This document shows, piece after piece, positions 1 to 11,555 of a stretch of 64,000 nt of DNA. The DNA comes from Candidatus Caldilinea saccharophila (GTDB lineage: Bacteria > Chloroflexota > Anaerolineae > Caldilineales > Caldilineaceae). Position 1 is the stretch's first letter, and the number at the start of each line of letters is the position of its first letter. The stretch is from NCBI GenBank assembly GCA_016710365.1, contig JADJVW010000010.1:124001-188000 (forward strand), read 5' to 3'. A program made the position numbers and the translations under genes. The notes under the pieces were generated by a model. That model was not told the origin of the DNA, did no database searches, and saw only the letters and a list, made by a program, of their open reading frames with translations.

Positions 1-1014
1 ACCGGCGCCTTCACAACCCGCATCGTCTTTGAAGGGAAGCGCGCCATCGGGGTCGAGGTGGCGGAGGCTGGTCGCTCGCCGCAGCTTGTGCGTGGGGGAC
101 GCATCATCTGCTGCGGCGGTGCGATCAACTCGCCGCAGTTGCTGCTGCTCTCCGGGGTCGGCCCGGCCGCCGCACTGGAGGCGCTGCGCATCCCGGTCGT
201 GCAGGATCTGCCCGGCGTCGGCGAGAACTTACAGGATCATCTGGAGGTCTATGTGCAGCACGCGTGCACACAGCCGGTTTCGATGGCGCCGGCGCTGCAG
301 TGGTGGAACAAGCCATGGATCGGCGCGCAGTGGCTCTTCCTGCGCCGCGGGCCGGCCGCCACCAACCACTTCGAGGCGGGCGGCTTTGTGTGCAGCAACA
401 ACGAGGTAGATTATCCCAACCTGATGTTCCACTTTTTGCCCGTCGCGATCCGCTACGACGGCACGTCGCCCAGCGGCGGGCACGGCTACCAGGTGCACGT
501 CGGGCCGATGAACTCCGACGCGCGCGGGTCGGTCAAGCTGCGCTCCACTGACCCCACGATCCACCCGGCGCTGCGCTTCAACTATCTCTCCACCGCGCAG
601 GATCGCCGCGAATGGGTCGAGGCGATCCACGTGGCGCGCACCATTTTGGGCCAGCCAGCTTTTGCTGCATACGATGGCGGTGAGATTTCGCCTGGCCCCG
701 CCGTGCAAAGCGACGCCGAAATTCTGGATTGGGTGGCGCGCGACGGCGAGACGGCCTATCATCCGTGCGGCACATGCAAAATGGGAACGGATGTGGTATC
801 AGTGGTGCATCCTGACACGATGCAAGTGCATGGCGTGGAAGGACTGTTCGTGGTTGATGCGTCGGTCTTTCCCTACGTCACCAACGCCAACATTTACGCG
901 CCGACCATGATGGTGGCGGAGAAGGCGGCGGATTTGCTGCTGGGCAACACGCCGCTGCCGCCGGCGCAGGCTGAGTTCTACCGGCGCCGCCCCGTGGATG
1001 ACGCCAGGGCATAA
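1..1014 (+). CDS. GMC-family oxidoreductase (choline dehydrogenase-like), 5' truncated by window edge
   Basis: This is the C-terminal part of an FAD-dependent GMC oxidoreductase, the family of choline, alcohol and glucose dehydrogenases. The reading frame is open from base 1, so the N-terminal FAD-binding Rossmann motif lies outside the window. Visible are the second GMC signature (GGAINSPQLLLLSGVG, encoded near 115-165) and the C-terminal active-site region HPCGTCKMGTD followed by VDASVFPYVTNANIYAPTMMVAEKAAD. That region carries the paired His/Asn positions that oxidise the alcohol. The substrate cannot be told from this fragment. Choline would be notable given the methyl-transfer genes downstream, but that is only a guess. 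Confidence 0.9.
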   Translation, partial: TGAFTTRIVFEGKRAIGVEVAEAGRSPQLVRGGRIICCGGAINSPQLLLLSGVGPAAALEALRIPVVQDLPGVGENLQDHLEVYVQHACTQPVSMAPALQWWNKPWIGAQWLFLRRGPAATNHFEAGGFVCSNNEVDYPNLMFHFLPVAIRYDGTSPSGGHGYQVHVGPMNSDARGSVKLRSTDPTIHPALRFNYLSTAQDRREWVEAIHVARTILGQPAFAAYDGGEISPGPAVQSDAEILDWVARDGETAYHPCGTCKMGTDVVSVVHPDTMQVHGVEGLFVVDASVFPYVTNANIYAPTMMVAEKAADLLLGNTPLPPAQAEFYRRRPVDDARA

Positions 1015-1037
1015 ACAGGCGCGGCGATTTCTTCTTT

Positions 1038-1140
1038 CAGTAGTTCACGATTTTGCCTCACACAAAGCCGCAAAGGCACAAAGTTGAAGATGGCGCTCTT
1101 TGTGTTCTTGGGGACTTCGTGTGAGTTTCGTGAAGTACTG
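1038..1140. repeat. MITE-like palindromic repeat, copy 1
   Basis: This is an imperfect inverted-repeat element of about 103 bp in the gap between two convergent genes. One end reads CAGTAGTTCACGATT and the other, on the opposite strand, CAGTACTTCACGAAA. Its reverse complement closely matches the element at 47892-47990 along its whole length. The element at 34035-34125 shares the termini. It has no coding capacity. Confidence 0.7.
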
Positions 1141-1163
1141 TATTTCCACAACCGCAGACTCTT

Positions 1164-1982
1164 TTATGCGACCTGATCCGAGATGGGGATCAGGTGGATG
1201 TCGCGCTGGGGGAAAGGAATGGCGATGCCCGCCGCGTCAAAAGCCAGTTTGATGCGCTCGTTCATATCCCACTCTACCTGCCAATAATCCTGCGCCTTGA
1301 CAAATGGACGCACGCCCAGGTTGACGCTGCTCTCGCCCAACTCCAGCACGATGATCACGGGGTGCGGTTCGCGCAGGACGCGCGGGTCGGCGTCCAGCAT
1401 CTGTTGGGCGATCTGCCGCGCTTGCCCGATATCGTCGTCGTAGCTGATCCTGAAGATCATATCGATGCGCAAGACGCCCACCTTTGAGTAATTGATGATG
1501 CCGTTTTGTTGAATCTGTCCGTTCGGCAGAATCACGGTCTTTCGATCGGCGCGCAGAATACTCGAGGAGAGCGGCTGGATTTCGAGTACGGTCCCCGTCA
1601 CGCCGTTGGTTTCAATCGTGTCGCCTACCTTGAAGGGCGCGAAGAGCAGGAAGTTCACCGTGGCCGCCAGATCGCGCAACGATTGCTGCAACGCCACGCC
1701 CAGCACGACCACCACGACGCCAGCCGACGCCAGCACCGCCTGCACCGGAAAGCCAAGTAGCCCCAGGATTGTCATGATGGCCGCGATCCATATTCCGTAA
1801 TAAACGGTCGTGATCGCCAGCGTAATCAGAGCAGGCGTCAAAGCTGTGCGCAGCAGGATGGGATGCAATCGGCGCCGACTCCACGGCGCCAGCCAACGTG
1901 TGAAAAAAATAATGCCGGCCGCTAGGCCGACGCGCCATGCTACTTGAAACAAGAACGCGAGGAGTGGGTTGGCTGCAAACAT
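1164..1982 (-). CDS. MscS-family small-conductance mechanosensitive channel
   Basis: This 272-aa inner-membrane channel should release solutes on hypo-osmotic shock. Three N-terminal hydrophobic segments (about residues 8-105) lead into the MscS pore-helix region (GVALQQSLRDLAATVNF). The family beta-domain follows (FAPFKVGDTIETNGVTGTVLEI), then ILPNGQIQQNGIINYS, and a C-terminal alpha/beta domain ends the protein. The length matches E. coli MscS (286 aa). The ATG is preceded by AAGGAAT. The gene starts only 14 bp after the stop of the K+ channel gene on the same strand, so the two are probably cotranscribed as an osmotic and ion-homeostasis pair. Confidence 0.9.
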   Translation of the reverse strand: MFAANPLLAFLFQVAWRVGLAAGIIFFTRWLAPWSRRRLHPILLRTALTPALITLAITTVYYGIWIAAIMTILGLLGFPVQAVLASAGVVVVVLGVALQQSLRDLAATVNFLLFAPFKVGDTIETNGVTGTVLEIQPLSSSILRADRKTVILPNGQIQQNGIINYSKVGVLRIDMIFRISYDDDIGQARQIAQQMLDADPRVLREPHPVIIVLELGESSVNLGVRPFVKAQDYWQVEWDMNERIKLAFDAAGIAIPFPQRDIHLIPISDQVA

Positions 1983-1996
1983 GCGAATATTCCTTA

Positions 1997-2842
1997 TTAC
2001 AACTGACGTTCGAGCTGATCGAGACGGGCGCGCAGTTCATCCAGCACCGCCTGGTCGGCCTGCGCCTTCTCATCCAGCGCCTGGCGCATGGCGGCAATCA
2101 AAGCGGGCGCCTCCTCGGCTCTCTCCATGCCTACCGACAAATGACGGGCCGGCGTGGCGTGCGGGCGGCGAAACCAATCGGCCAGATAGCTGGTGATCAC
2201 GGAAAAAAGCGCAACGCCAACCGTCATTACGGCGATGCCGACCAATCGCCCATAGTCGGTCACTGGATAGCGGTCGCCATAGCCAACCGTCGCGATCGTC
2301 ACGTAGCTCCACCAGAGGGCGTCGTTGGCGGTGAGGATGTTGGCGTCCGGGCTGGCGTTTTCAGCTTGCAACACGAGGATGCCCGCCAATTCGAAGACAA
2401 GAATGGCAGCCAACAAAACACCGAGCAGGGTGCTCTGCGCGCGCTTGGCAACGATGCTGACGCCGACCGCCTCAATGTCCGCGCGTCGCAGCCGCCGGAG
2501 CGTCGCCCCTATCGCTATTAAGCGCCCTGCCGTGGCAAAGGGAACAGGCGAGCTTCCTATCAGCGTCAGCCATCCCCACTGATTGAGCAGCCAATGCAGA
2601 CGGTCAGCCGAGCGTACAAAACGCGTGATGGCGTCCGCCATCAGAAAGATACTCAGCAAGACATTCATGAGCCACGCCACTGACCGTATATCGTTAGAAA
2701 TCGGCAGCACCAGCAGCACGCTGTTGATAAGCATCAGCAGCACGACGCCCAGCACAAAGCCTTCATAGCCTGCGTGCACGACCAAAGTTTGTCGTGAGGA
2801 GGGAATGGGAGCAGGGTCTCGTGCTGGGTTGGTTTGTGACAT
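1997..2842 (-). CDS. Voltage-gated-type potassium channel (ion_trans/Ion_trans_2)
   Basis: This is a 281-aa membrane protein with several hydrophobic helices and a K+ selectivity filter, TVGYGD, at about residues 186-191. The filter sits between a pore helix (ALWWSYVTIA) and the last transmembrane helix. The charged, heptad-like C-terminus (about 240-281) looks like a tetramerising coiled coil. An upstream in-frame TTG at 2869 is possible, but the ATG at 2842 gives the expected N-terminus. It forms a two-gene unit with the MscS channel downstream. Whether it really gates by voltage cannot be judged; no clear Arg-rich S4 repeat stands out. Confidence 0.85.
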   Translation of the reverse strand: MSQTNPARDPAPIPSSRQTLVVHAGYEGFVLGVVLLMLINSVLLVLPISNDIRSVAWLMNVLLSIFLMADAITRFVRSADRLHWLLNQWGWLTLIGSSPVPFATAGRLIAIGATLRRLRRADIEAVGVSIVAKRAQSTLLGVLLAAILVFELAGILVLQAENASPDANILTANDALWWSYVTIATVGYGDRYPVTDYGRLVGIAVMTVGVALFSVITSYLADWFRRPHATPARHLSVGMERAEEAPALIAAMRQALDEKAQADQAVLDELRARLDQLERQL

Positions 2843-2965
2843 GGCATGATCCCAGTTCTGCAGCGGCAACCTGATCAGTTACGCGCAGCGGTGTTTGGTA
2901 GAATCCGCAAGCATCCGCCTCATCCGTCCAATGCGCGGTCTACTTCCGCGATCTATTTCCACAGT

Positions 2966-4879
2966 CTATCTTTGCGCTGAACTGCCCAGGTGCGTGGCAA
3001 CAAAGATCGCGGCGTCATACGCGCCAAGCCGGATCTTCACCCGTCCCCCTGCCGCGGTGCGTTGCCGGTTGCCCACGACATCGCGCCAGCGACCGTCATG
3101 CGGCACGGGCAATTCCACCGTGCGCGCTTTGGCGTCAAAATTAATCGCACACGCTGCGTAGTCGCCCGCATGATCCCAGCGGCAGAAACGGAGCATGTGT
3201 TCGCTGGCAAACTGATGTGCAAAGAAATGAATGTTGTCGCTGCGCAGGGCCGCATGTTGCTTGCGCGCCCGAATCAGCCGTTTGACGACATTCATGTGCT
3301 TGCGAAATTTGGGCTGCCCCAACTTACGCCACTGCATCGGCGCAAAGTCGATGGTGCGCGGGCTGTCGTCGCCATATTCCTGCCCAGCGTAGATCATCGG
3401 CACACCAGGCGCGGCAAAGACCATCACCAGCCCCAACTTGGCGCGCGCCAACGCCACATCCTGGAGCGTCATTCTTTGGGGGCGTGGGATGTGTTTGCCC
3501 GAATAAAACTTGATCTCGTGTTCGGGGCGGACTTCATCGTGGCTGCACGAGTAGTTGATCACCTGCGTGGCGCTGCCGAAGCCCAGGTCGCGATAGCCGC
3601 CTACCGCGGTAGATATCCTGCTTTTCCCATTCCCACCGGTGGTTGAGCACGTCATCCAGCGTATGGTGAAAATAGCCGTTCCAGACCGCGTCCATTTCGG
3701 TCTCTTGCACCAGTTTGGCCGCGGACTTTTCACCGTGCGTCCCCTCCAGTTGCCAGAATTCGCCGATCAAGATGCAATCGGGTTTCGCCTGCCGCGCGGC
3801 CCAGCAGATCGCCGCGATGCCGTGATAGGGGTCGAAGCTGGGGCGCGCTGGCTCGTTGCTGTCGTAATCAACGCCGCCCACCCAATCAAAGCGGAAACCG
3901 TCGATATGATACTCAGCCAGCCAGTAGCGCACGATGTCCTGGAAATAGCGCGTGGTTTCCGGGCTGAAATGATCCCAGTCGACGCCGCCCCACATGTTGA
4001 TGCTCGACGGCGTATGGTGGAAGAAAGGATTCCAGCGCGTCCACCATTCGCCCTTTGGCCCGAAGAGCGGCGGATAGATGTTGTAATAAGGATGCTGACC
4101 CCAGGCATGGTTGAAGGCCACATCCACGATCACGGCCATGCCGGCGCGATGGCACGTATCGACAAAGCGTTTGAAATCCTCAGGCCCGCCATAGGCATTG
4201 GCGATCGCATGATAGAAGACGGGGTTATAGCCCCAACTTGAGTCGCCCGGAAATGCCTGGATCGGCATCAGCTCGACGCAGTTGACGCCCAATTTGGTCA
4301 AATGCGGAAGTTGGCGCGTCAACCGCTCGAAGTTTCCATAGTGCGGATGCCCGCCATGCCACGCGCCGGCAAAGTCGCGCACACACAGCTCGTAGATCAC
4401 CAGGTCGCGCAGCGGCGGCGTCCGCCAGCGCCGGTCGCGCCAGGCAAATGGCGCCATGCGTCCCGGCAGCACGCCCCACGGTGCGTCCTGGCTCCATTGC
4501 ACCTCGCGCGCATACGGGTCGCCAATCCAGGCGTGCGTGTCGTTGTCGACAAGCACATAGTAGCCATAGCGCGTCCGCCCAGGGTCGGGCACGGTGATCC
4601 ACCACGTACCCGCGCCGTCGGTTTGCATGGGATGGCGCCGCGTGTCCCATTGGTTGAAATCCCCAACGAGACTGACGACCGGTTTATAGGGTGCGCGCAA
4701 CACAAACGTGACCTTGCCTTTCTCGACAAGGTCACGATGGGCGCCGCCGCGAATGTCAGCCGGCAGCCGGTCATGCGTCACCGCACGCTCAAATAAGTTG
4801 GAAAATTTAGATTCCATTGCGGCCAAGAAAGTCCGGAAAAAGGCGAACAGCGTTGACGCCATGCGCCCTATCGCCTTAA

Positions 4880-4883
<4 letters not shown>
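2966..4883 (-). CDS. GH13 alpha-glucan enzyme with N-terminal CBM48 (branching/amylase-like), one frameshift
   Basis: This glycoside hydrolase family 13 protein of about 635 aa acts on alpha-glucans such as glycogen. A CBM48/early-set domain (KGKVTFVLRAPYKPVVSLVGDFNQWD) precedes the (beta/alpha)8 barrel. Catalytic motifs are visible: GFRFDWVGG (nucleophile Asp), ILIGEFWQ (acid/base Glu) and SCSHDEVR (third Asp), with VIVDVAFNHAW as conserved region I. The frame is broken near 3605: the N-terminal part runs to YRGRRLSRPG and the C-terminal part resumes at GGYRDLGFGS. A single indel explains this. The ATG at 4883 overlaps the icd stop (ATGA), suggesting translational coupling; starts at 4862 or 4817 are also possible. 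The exact specificity is undecided. Confidence 0.8.
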
Positions 4884-6127
<1,244 letters not shown>

Positions 6128-6286
6128 GTGACTCCTTTTTGTGGTTGAGGCGATTGATTCCACCAGAAAATACGCCAGTTGTGAGGTGGGCGTCGTTTTG
6201 TTTGCTCTGAAGCTTTGCCCGAAAGTGTACCAAAGAGCGATCAAACAGTCTATTCCCTGGTGTATTTGCGGACAAAAAAGTAGCTT

Positions 6287-9216
6287 CTAGGCCAGCGCCT
6301 CAGCCACCGTCTGCGCCAGTTGTTCGGCGTCGGGGGGTTTGGTCAGCCACCCCCACAGCCCAAATTCGCGCAGCGGCTCCAACTCATCACGCATTGGATG
6401 GCCGGTCAACAAAATCAGCGGGGTCGTATCCTTGCGCTTACGCAGCGCCTTGAGCAGCCCAACGCCGCCCAACTTTGGCATGACCACGTCGCTGATGATC
6501 AGGCGAAACGGCTCGGCCGCGGCTTCCAGCTTGGCGAGGGCATCTTCACCATTTACAGCCGCCTCGACCCGGTAGTTCCATCCTGCCACCAATTCTGTCA
6601 GGGTCACCCGCAAAGCAGCGTGGTCTTCGACGAGCAGAATACGTTCGCCGTGTCCCACCGGCGTCGAGACCGCCTGGCTGGACGACAGCTCAGGGACGAT
6701 CATTGCAGTGCTGGGCAAAAAGATATCAAAGCGCGTGCCTTCGCCCGGTTGACTCGCCACCGTGATCTGACCATCATGTTGCGCAACAATGCCATGCACC
6801 TGCGCCAACCCCAGCCCCGTTCCTTCCCCATGCGCCTTTGTCGTGAAAAATGGCTCGAAGATGTGATCCATGATTTCTGGGGACATCCCGCCGCCGGTGT
6901 CCGCCACCGTCAGTTGCACCCATTGGCCCGGCTTCATGTCAGGCAACGGCGCCTCTTTTGGCTTCGCCACGGTGACGTGGGCCAGTGCGAAGCGCAGAAA
7001 GCCGCTTTCGGCAATGGCGTCGCGTGCATTGACCGCCAAATTCATCACTATCTGCTGGAGACGCGTAGGGTCGCCGTTGATGAAAAAAGGCGCGTCGTTG
7101 CCCTGATCCACCGTGAATTCAACCTCGATATGTTCGGGCAGCGTCTGTTGCAGTAAAACAACCTGCTCTCTCACCAATTCCAATAAATCCAAAGGTTGAT
7201 GATCGACCGCTGAACTCCGGCTGAAGTCGAGAATCTGCCGGATCATCCGGGTGGCGCGCATGGCTTGCTGGTCGATAGCGATCATGCGTTCGCGTTCGCG
7301 CGCGCTCAGGCCGGGCGCCTGCATGGTCATCTGCGCATACGCGGAGATGACCGACATGATATTGTTGAAGTCGTGCGCGATGCCCGCGGCAAGCTGACCG
7401 ACGGCAGCCAATCGCTCCTGTCGCTGGAGTTGTTGTCCAATAAAGCGGGCTTCGGTGACATCGTGGAGCACGACCACCCAACTGCCTGGCATTGAATCAC
7501 CGGCCACTGGCCAGGCGATCCCTTCAAAGATGCGCTGGCCGGCTTTGATCGTATGCCAGGCGCCTTGCGGGGGCGAACTGAGCAGATTCGCCAGGAGACA
7601 ATCACCCAACCGGGTGAGCGGCTGATCCCCGGCGAGCACGTCAGGGGAGGCAAGATGATGCGCCAGGTAATCCTGCGCCAGTGCATTGGCCACCAGGATG
7701 CGCCCCTCGTTGTCCAGCAGGAGCACGCCTTCGGGCACACTGTTCATGATCTGCAACGTTTGTGCAGCTTGCGCCTGCGTCGTCTCGAGCAAACGTCTGC
7801 GCTCCGCCTCGGCCGCTTTGCGCGCCGTAATGTCCTGCTTTACGCCGACAAAGTGACTGACTTGCCCCTGTTCATCCAGCACCGGCGTAATCGTCTGCTC
7901 CTCGATATATAGCTCGCCATCTTTGCGCCGATTCGTGAGCTCGCCGCGCCAAACTTTGCCGGCCAAAATGCTCTGCCACATCTTCTCGTAAAAGGCGGCG
8001 TCCTGCACGCCCGATCGAACCAGTTCGCTCGGGTTATGACCTATACTTTCAGCTTGGGTATAGCCTGTCAGCTCAGTGAAAGCTGGGTTGACCCACTCAA
8101 TGACGCCATCGATATTTGTAATCACGATGCTGTTTGCCGTGGATTCCAAAGCAGCGGCCTGTAATCTCTGCTGGGCCTCGATGCGCTTGCGCTCGGTAAT
8201 ATCCTGCACCACACCGGAAAGCTGCACAATCGTGCCCGCTGCATCCAACACGGAGTCAGCAGGAATCGCCCAGATGATCCGCACTTCACCATCTGGGCGC
8301 ACAATTCGATACTCGCCTTCGCGCATCATGCCGACTTCCAGAAATTCCTTAAGCTGGGCCAGGACGCTCTCCAAATCCGCTGGATGGATATCCTGAGCGA
8401 GAAGCGACTCCATATCGCCAATATAAAGATCCGAAGAGATGCCAAAGATGCGCTGCATTTCCTCTGAACTCTCTATGCGATTTGAGGCGAGATTCCACAT
8501 CCAGTGCCCGACATGGGCGATTTGCTGCGAGCGCGCCAGCATCTGCTCACTCGTGCGCAGCGCATTCTCTGCGCGTTTGCGCGCGGAGATATCCATCGCA
8601 ACCACCAGTCGCGCCGGACGTCCGGCAAATTCCACACGGTGTGAGGTCGTCTCCACCGAAAAAATTTCACCGTTCTTCTTACGATGTTGCCATTCGCCTG
8701 CAAAGTTAAGCGCTTGCCGGGCCTTTGCCGTGTTTGCCCACAAATGTTCTACATCTTCGGCCGGCCAGATGTCGCTGAGGCCATGGTGCGGAACTCCTCC
8801 TGCGTAAAGCCATACTGCTCGACGGCGGCCGCATTTACTTCCAGGAAATGTAAAGTTTCAACGTCGTACACCCACATGGGATGCGGATTGCTGGCAAAAA
8901 GCAGCCGATAGCGCCCCTCACTGGCTGCAAGTGCAGCGTTTGCGCGCTCTTGTTTCCGTTCCGCCCTCGCTAAGGTCCCATAAACGATCAACGTGCTGAT
9001 GCCGATGAATACCCATCCTTTGTAGGTCTGCCACGCGGCAAACTCCGCTGGGTGCGACGCCACCGCAGCCAACACCCAATCGGATAGTAGAATCCACAAC
9101 GCGCCGAATAAGGCAAACGCCAAGGAGGTGCGCCGTGCAAGATGTCGAGACAACCGCCGTGCGTTCACGTGCTCTTCTGAAAGGTTATCGGTTTCGTTCA
9201 TCGTCGCTGCCCACAT
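6287..9216 (-). CDS. Membrane hybrid sensor histidine kinase with four PAS domains and a C-terminal receiver, one frameshift
   Basis: This is a sensor kinase of about 975 aa. Two N-terminal transmembrane helices (about residues 29-52 and 66-83) are followed by four PAS/PAC units, a HisKA domain with the phospho-accepting His in GIAHDFNNIMSV, and an HATPase_c domain (NLAVNARDAI, DTGGGMSPEIMDHIFEPFFTTK, GTGLGLAQVHGIV). A receiver domain (LLVEDHAALR; phospho-acceptor Asp in IISDVVMPK; Lys in LTKPP) ends the protein. The frame shifts near 8780: the upstream part ends in EEFRTMASATSG. In the other frame LSDIWPAEDVEHLWANT completes the first PAS domain, so one base is missing. No paired regulator lies nearby. 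The start may be ATG 9216 or 9201. Confidence 0.88.
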
Positions 9217-9598
9217 TTGTAAACAATGATTGCGTCTGTTATGGGTCAGAAAGCCTGAGAAGGCTTCTCTGGGAGCTATTACCTTATCACATAACTGACG
9301 GAGTTGTCATGTCACCCCGCACCGTGCGCTGATGTGTAATCGATTACAGGTTGCCCGCCAATATTGTGAATTCCGTCACATGCAGTAAAATATTTTTGGG
9401 CTATCATAGATTCATGCGTGCGGGCATAAATGGCCGGCGCGGGCAATGAAAGCTTTATCCGAAAATTGGTTGCGATGCTGGATGCCAGTTGCACCATTTT
9501 GGGATAGATACTCGACGGTTTTGCATGCTTTGCTCAGCGTTGGGGAACCAACCTGCAAGACAAAGCGTCTATCGATGCGGAAAAGGAGTTTTTTGATT
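9217..9598. other. 382-bp intergenic region between divergent kinase and small gene
   Basis: No gene is supported here. The AT-rich stretch at 9360-9415 contains the CRP-like palindrome and a candidate sigma-70 promoter reading toward the small gene. The rest shows no recognisable structure. Confidence 0.5.
9365..9380. promoter_or_regulatory. CRP/FNR-type operator palindrome
   Basis: The sequence TGTGAATTCCGTCACA is an exact match to the CRP half-sites TGTGA-N6-TCACA. It lies in a non-coding gap 234 bp upstream of the small gene at 9599 and 149 bp from the histidine kinase start. It overlaps a candidate promoter (TTGTGA at 9364, TAAAAT at 9386, 16-bp spacer). The regulator itself is not in this window. 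Confidence 0.5.
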
Positions 9599-9826
9599 AT
9601 GATTGACTACAACTATTTGGTGATGGCGCGTAAAGAATATGAAGAGCGCGTGCACAAGGCGGAAATGGAATTGTTGGCGAGACAGAGCCAGAGTCAACAG
9701 CCGGGGACACTGAGCAAGCTGCTGTATGGCCTGGGTGAATGGCTGGAAACGATGGGTTCACGGCTGAAGGAGCAACATCAACCCATCTCGATGCACCACA
9801 CGTATCATCGTGGACACGCAAATTAG
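9599..9826 (+). CDS. Small conserved-looking hypothetical protein
   Basis: This is a 75-aa protein of unknown function. It starts MIDYNYLVMARKEYEERV and has a charged, probably helical N-terminal half (about residues 10-35, rich in E, K and R) and a C-terminus with several histidines. The ATG at 9599 was chosen because AAAAGGAG lies 12 bases upstream; a longer frame from 9446 has no ribosome site. No signal peptide or membrane segment is seen. It is followed by a strong bidirectional hairpin. It could be a small regulatory or structural protein, but nothing identifies a role. Confidence 0.55.
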   Translation: MIDYNYLVMARKEYEERVHKAEMELLARQSQSQQPGTLSKLLYGLGEWLETMGSRLKEQHQPISMHHTYHRGHAN

Positions 9827-9902
9827 GTAACCGCTCACGCAGGCGCAATGTGGCGCCGTGCGGACACGTGAAAACAAAATAACGCAACAACAAAATAATA
9901 AG

Positions 9903-9938
9903 AAAGAGGACTCCGCTCATTTGAGCGGAGTCCTCTTT
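9903..9938. terminator. Bidirectional intrinsic terminator
   Basis: A perfect 17-bp inverted repeat (9903-9919 and 9922-9938) with a 2-base loop begins AAAGAGGACTCCGCTCA and ends in CTCTTT. It lies downstream of both the small plus-strand gene and the minus-strand tRNA-Glu, with T tracts at both ends, so it could terminate both transcripts. Confidence 0.8.
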
Positions 9939-9965
9939 GCGGAGAAGGACTTTAGTTCGCTGTAG

Positions 9966-10038
<73 letters not shown>

Positions 10039-10059
10039 ACGCCGTTCGGAACGTCTAGC

Positions 10060-10086
10060 ATTGTACCTATGCGCTCATGTCGTCAA
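10060..10086 (-). promoter_or_regulatory. Candidate tRNA-Glu promoter
   Basis: Reading leftward, TTGACG (10086-10081) and TACAAT (10065-10060) are separated by 15 bp. The -10 ends 21 bp before the tRNA 5' end, as expected for a short leader. The spacer is slightly short. Confidence 0.5.
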
Positions 10087-10209
10087 ATCGGCAAGGGGTC
10101 AGGCAATCTTATCTGTATTCTTTCTCCTTTGGCGCTTGGTAGATTGGTCAAGCAGAAGGCGAGTGGACAACTCGCCTTCTGCTTGAATCACCAAGAAATT
10201 CTGTAAAGG

Positions 10210-11526
10210 ATGCTCGGTTTGGACATTCTTACTGTGGCCTGTGTTCAACAACGCGTGCGGCTGCCGATCACGCTCGACGAATATCGGGATGGGCTGCGCC
10301 GCTTTTTGCGCGCGGCCGAAAACAAACGCGCCCGGTTGGTGATCTTTCCCGAATTGGCCGGCGTTATGATCGTGCCGCCGCTGCTTGGCGATTTTCGCTC
10401 CTCGCTCCTGCTGCGCGCCGATGTTGGGCGCCGCGGCGGCGCGTCGACCTGGCAGAAAATCGTCGGCGCGATGGCGGGCAGTGCGGCCGGCATTCTCAAA
10501 GCGAATTACGGCATCGGGATGGCAGGTTTGCTCGATGTCGCGTCCGCCACGATCTGGGAGCGCTACACCGAGCTGTTTGGCGGTCTGGCCAAGGAGTTCG
10601 GTGTGACCCTGGTGGCGCCAAGCGCCTATCTGCCCGATCCCTTCGATGGTGTGATCCGCAACCTGGCTGTGGTCTTTGGCCCCGATGGCGCACAACTGGG
10701 CGTCCAGGCTAAAGTCATCCTGACGCCGGAGGATGAGCGCTTCTGCCAGCCTGGCACAACCTGGGACATTATTCGCACCGAAGTTGGCGCGCTTGGCCTG
10801 ATGATCGGCAGCGATGTGCTTTTCCCCGAAGTGGGACGGTTGCTGGCCTTTCAAGGCGCCGAGGCGTTGATCTCGTTGGCCGCCAGCGCCAGTCAGGTGG
10901 AGTACAATAAGATTCGCGCCGGCACATTAGCGCGTATGCAAGACAACCAGCTTTTTGCAGCGTGCGCATTTCTGGTGGGCGAAGACGCCTTCGACGCTAC
11001 ACATACGAAAACTTATCTTGGCAAATCCGCTATTTTCGCGCCACAAGAACTGACGCCACGCTTCAATGGCGTGCTGGTCGAAATGGGCAACTTTAGCAGC
11101 GAAGGCGTTTTGACCGCAGAGTGGAATTTTGCCGAACTGCGGCTGCTGTGGGAAAAAAGCGATGCGCGCCTGCGGGGTCAGTTCAACGCATCCCAGGCCA
11201 GCCAGATTTTGGCAACCATCTATCGCCAGTTGCAAGGCGCGCCGCGCCTCGAAGATCAAGCCGATGACGCAGGGGCTGACGCCATGCATACCGCGCAGCT
11301 ATCCGCTACGTCACTCATTACGCTCGATGATCTGCCAGTGATTGCGTCCATCACAAGCCACTGGCCGCCGCATAGCACTGCTGATGCAGAGGATCTTCCG
11401 CTGCAAGAAACGGTCGCCTGGAACGTAACCAGCGCCACCGAGGCGGTGCAACCCAACGCCGATCTCCGCTACGAAGAAGAAACCGACGAGATGGATGCCC
11501 TCGACGATGCAGAGCGGGCAGACTAA
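10210..11526 (+). CDS. Carbon-nitrogen hydrolase (nitrilase) fold protein lacking the catalytic cysteine
   Basis: This 438-aa protein has the nitrilase-superfamily alpha-beta-beta-alpha fold. The expected catalytic Glu is present in LVIFPELAG (E48) and the Lys in VQAKVILTPEDE (K168). The nucleophile segment, normally I-C-[YW]-D-xx-FPE, reads MIGSDVLFPEVGR at about 198-210, so the Cys position is Gly200, followed by Ser201. The later element LISLAASASQVEYNK fits the fold. Amidase or nitrilase chemistry through a cysteine is therefore not possible as written. It may be a non-catalytic homologue or use another mechanism. The C-terminal 80 residues are acidic and low-complexity. It stands alone between tRNA-Glu and a convergent lipoprotein gene. 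Confidence 0.75.
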   Translation: MLGLDILTVACVQQRVRLPITLDEYRDGLRRFLRAAENKRARLVIFPELAGVMIVPPLLGDFRSSLLLRADVGRRGGASTWQKIVGAMAGSAAGILKANYGIGMAGLLDVASATIWERYTELFGGLAKEFGVTLVAPSAYLPDPFDGVIRNLAVVFGPDGAQLGVQAKVILTPEDERFCQPGTTWDIIRTEVGALGLMIGSDVLFPEVGRLLAFQGAEALISLAASASQVEYNKIRAGTLARMQDNQLFAACAFLVGEDAFDATHTKTYLGKSAIFAPQELTPRFNGVLVEMGNFSSEGVLTAEWNFAELRLLWEKSDARLRGQFNASQASQILATIYRQLQGAPRLEDQADDAGADAMHTAQLSATSLITLDDLPVIASITSHWPPHSTADAEDLPLQETVAWNVTSATEAVQPNADLRYEEETDEMDALDDAERAD

Positions 11527-11555
11527 AGCAAGACGGCAGGGACAACAGCGGGCGG

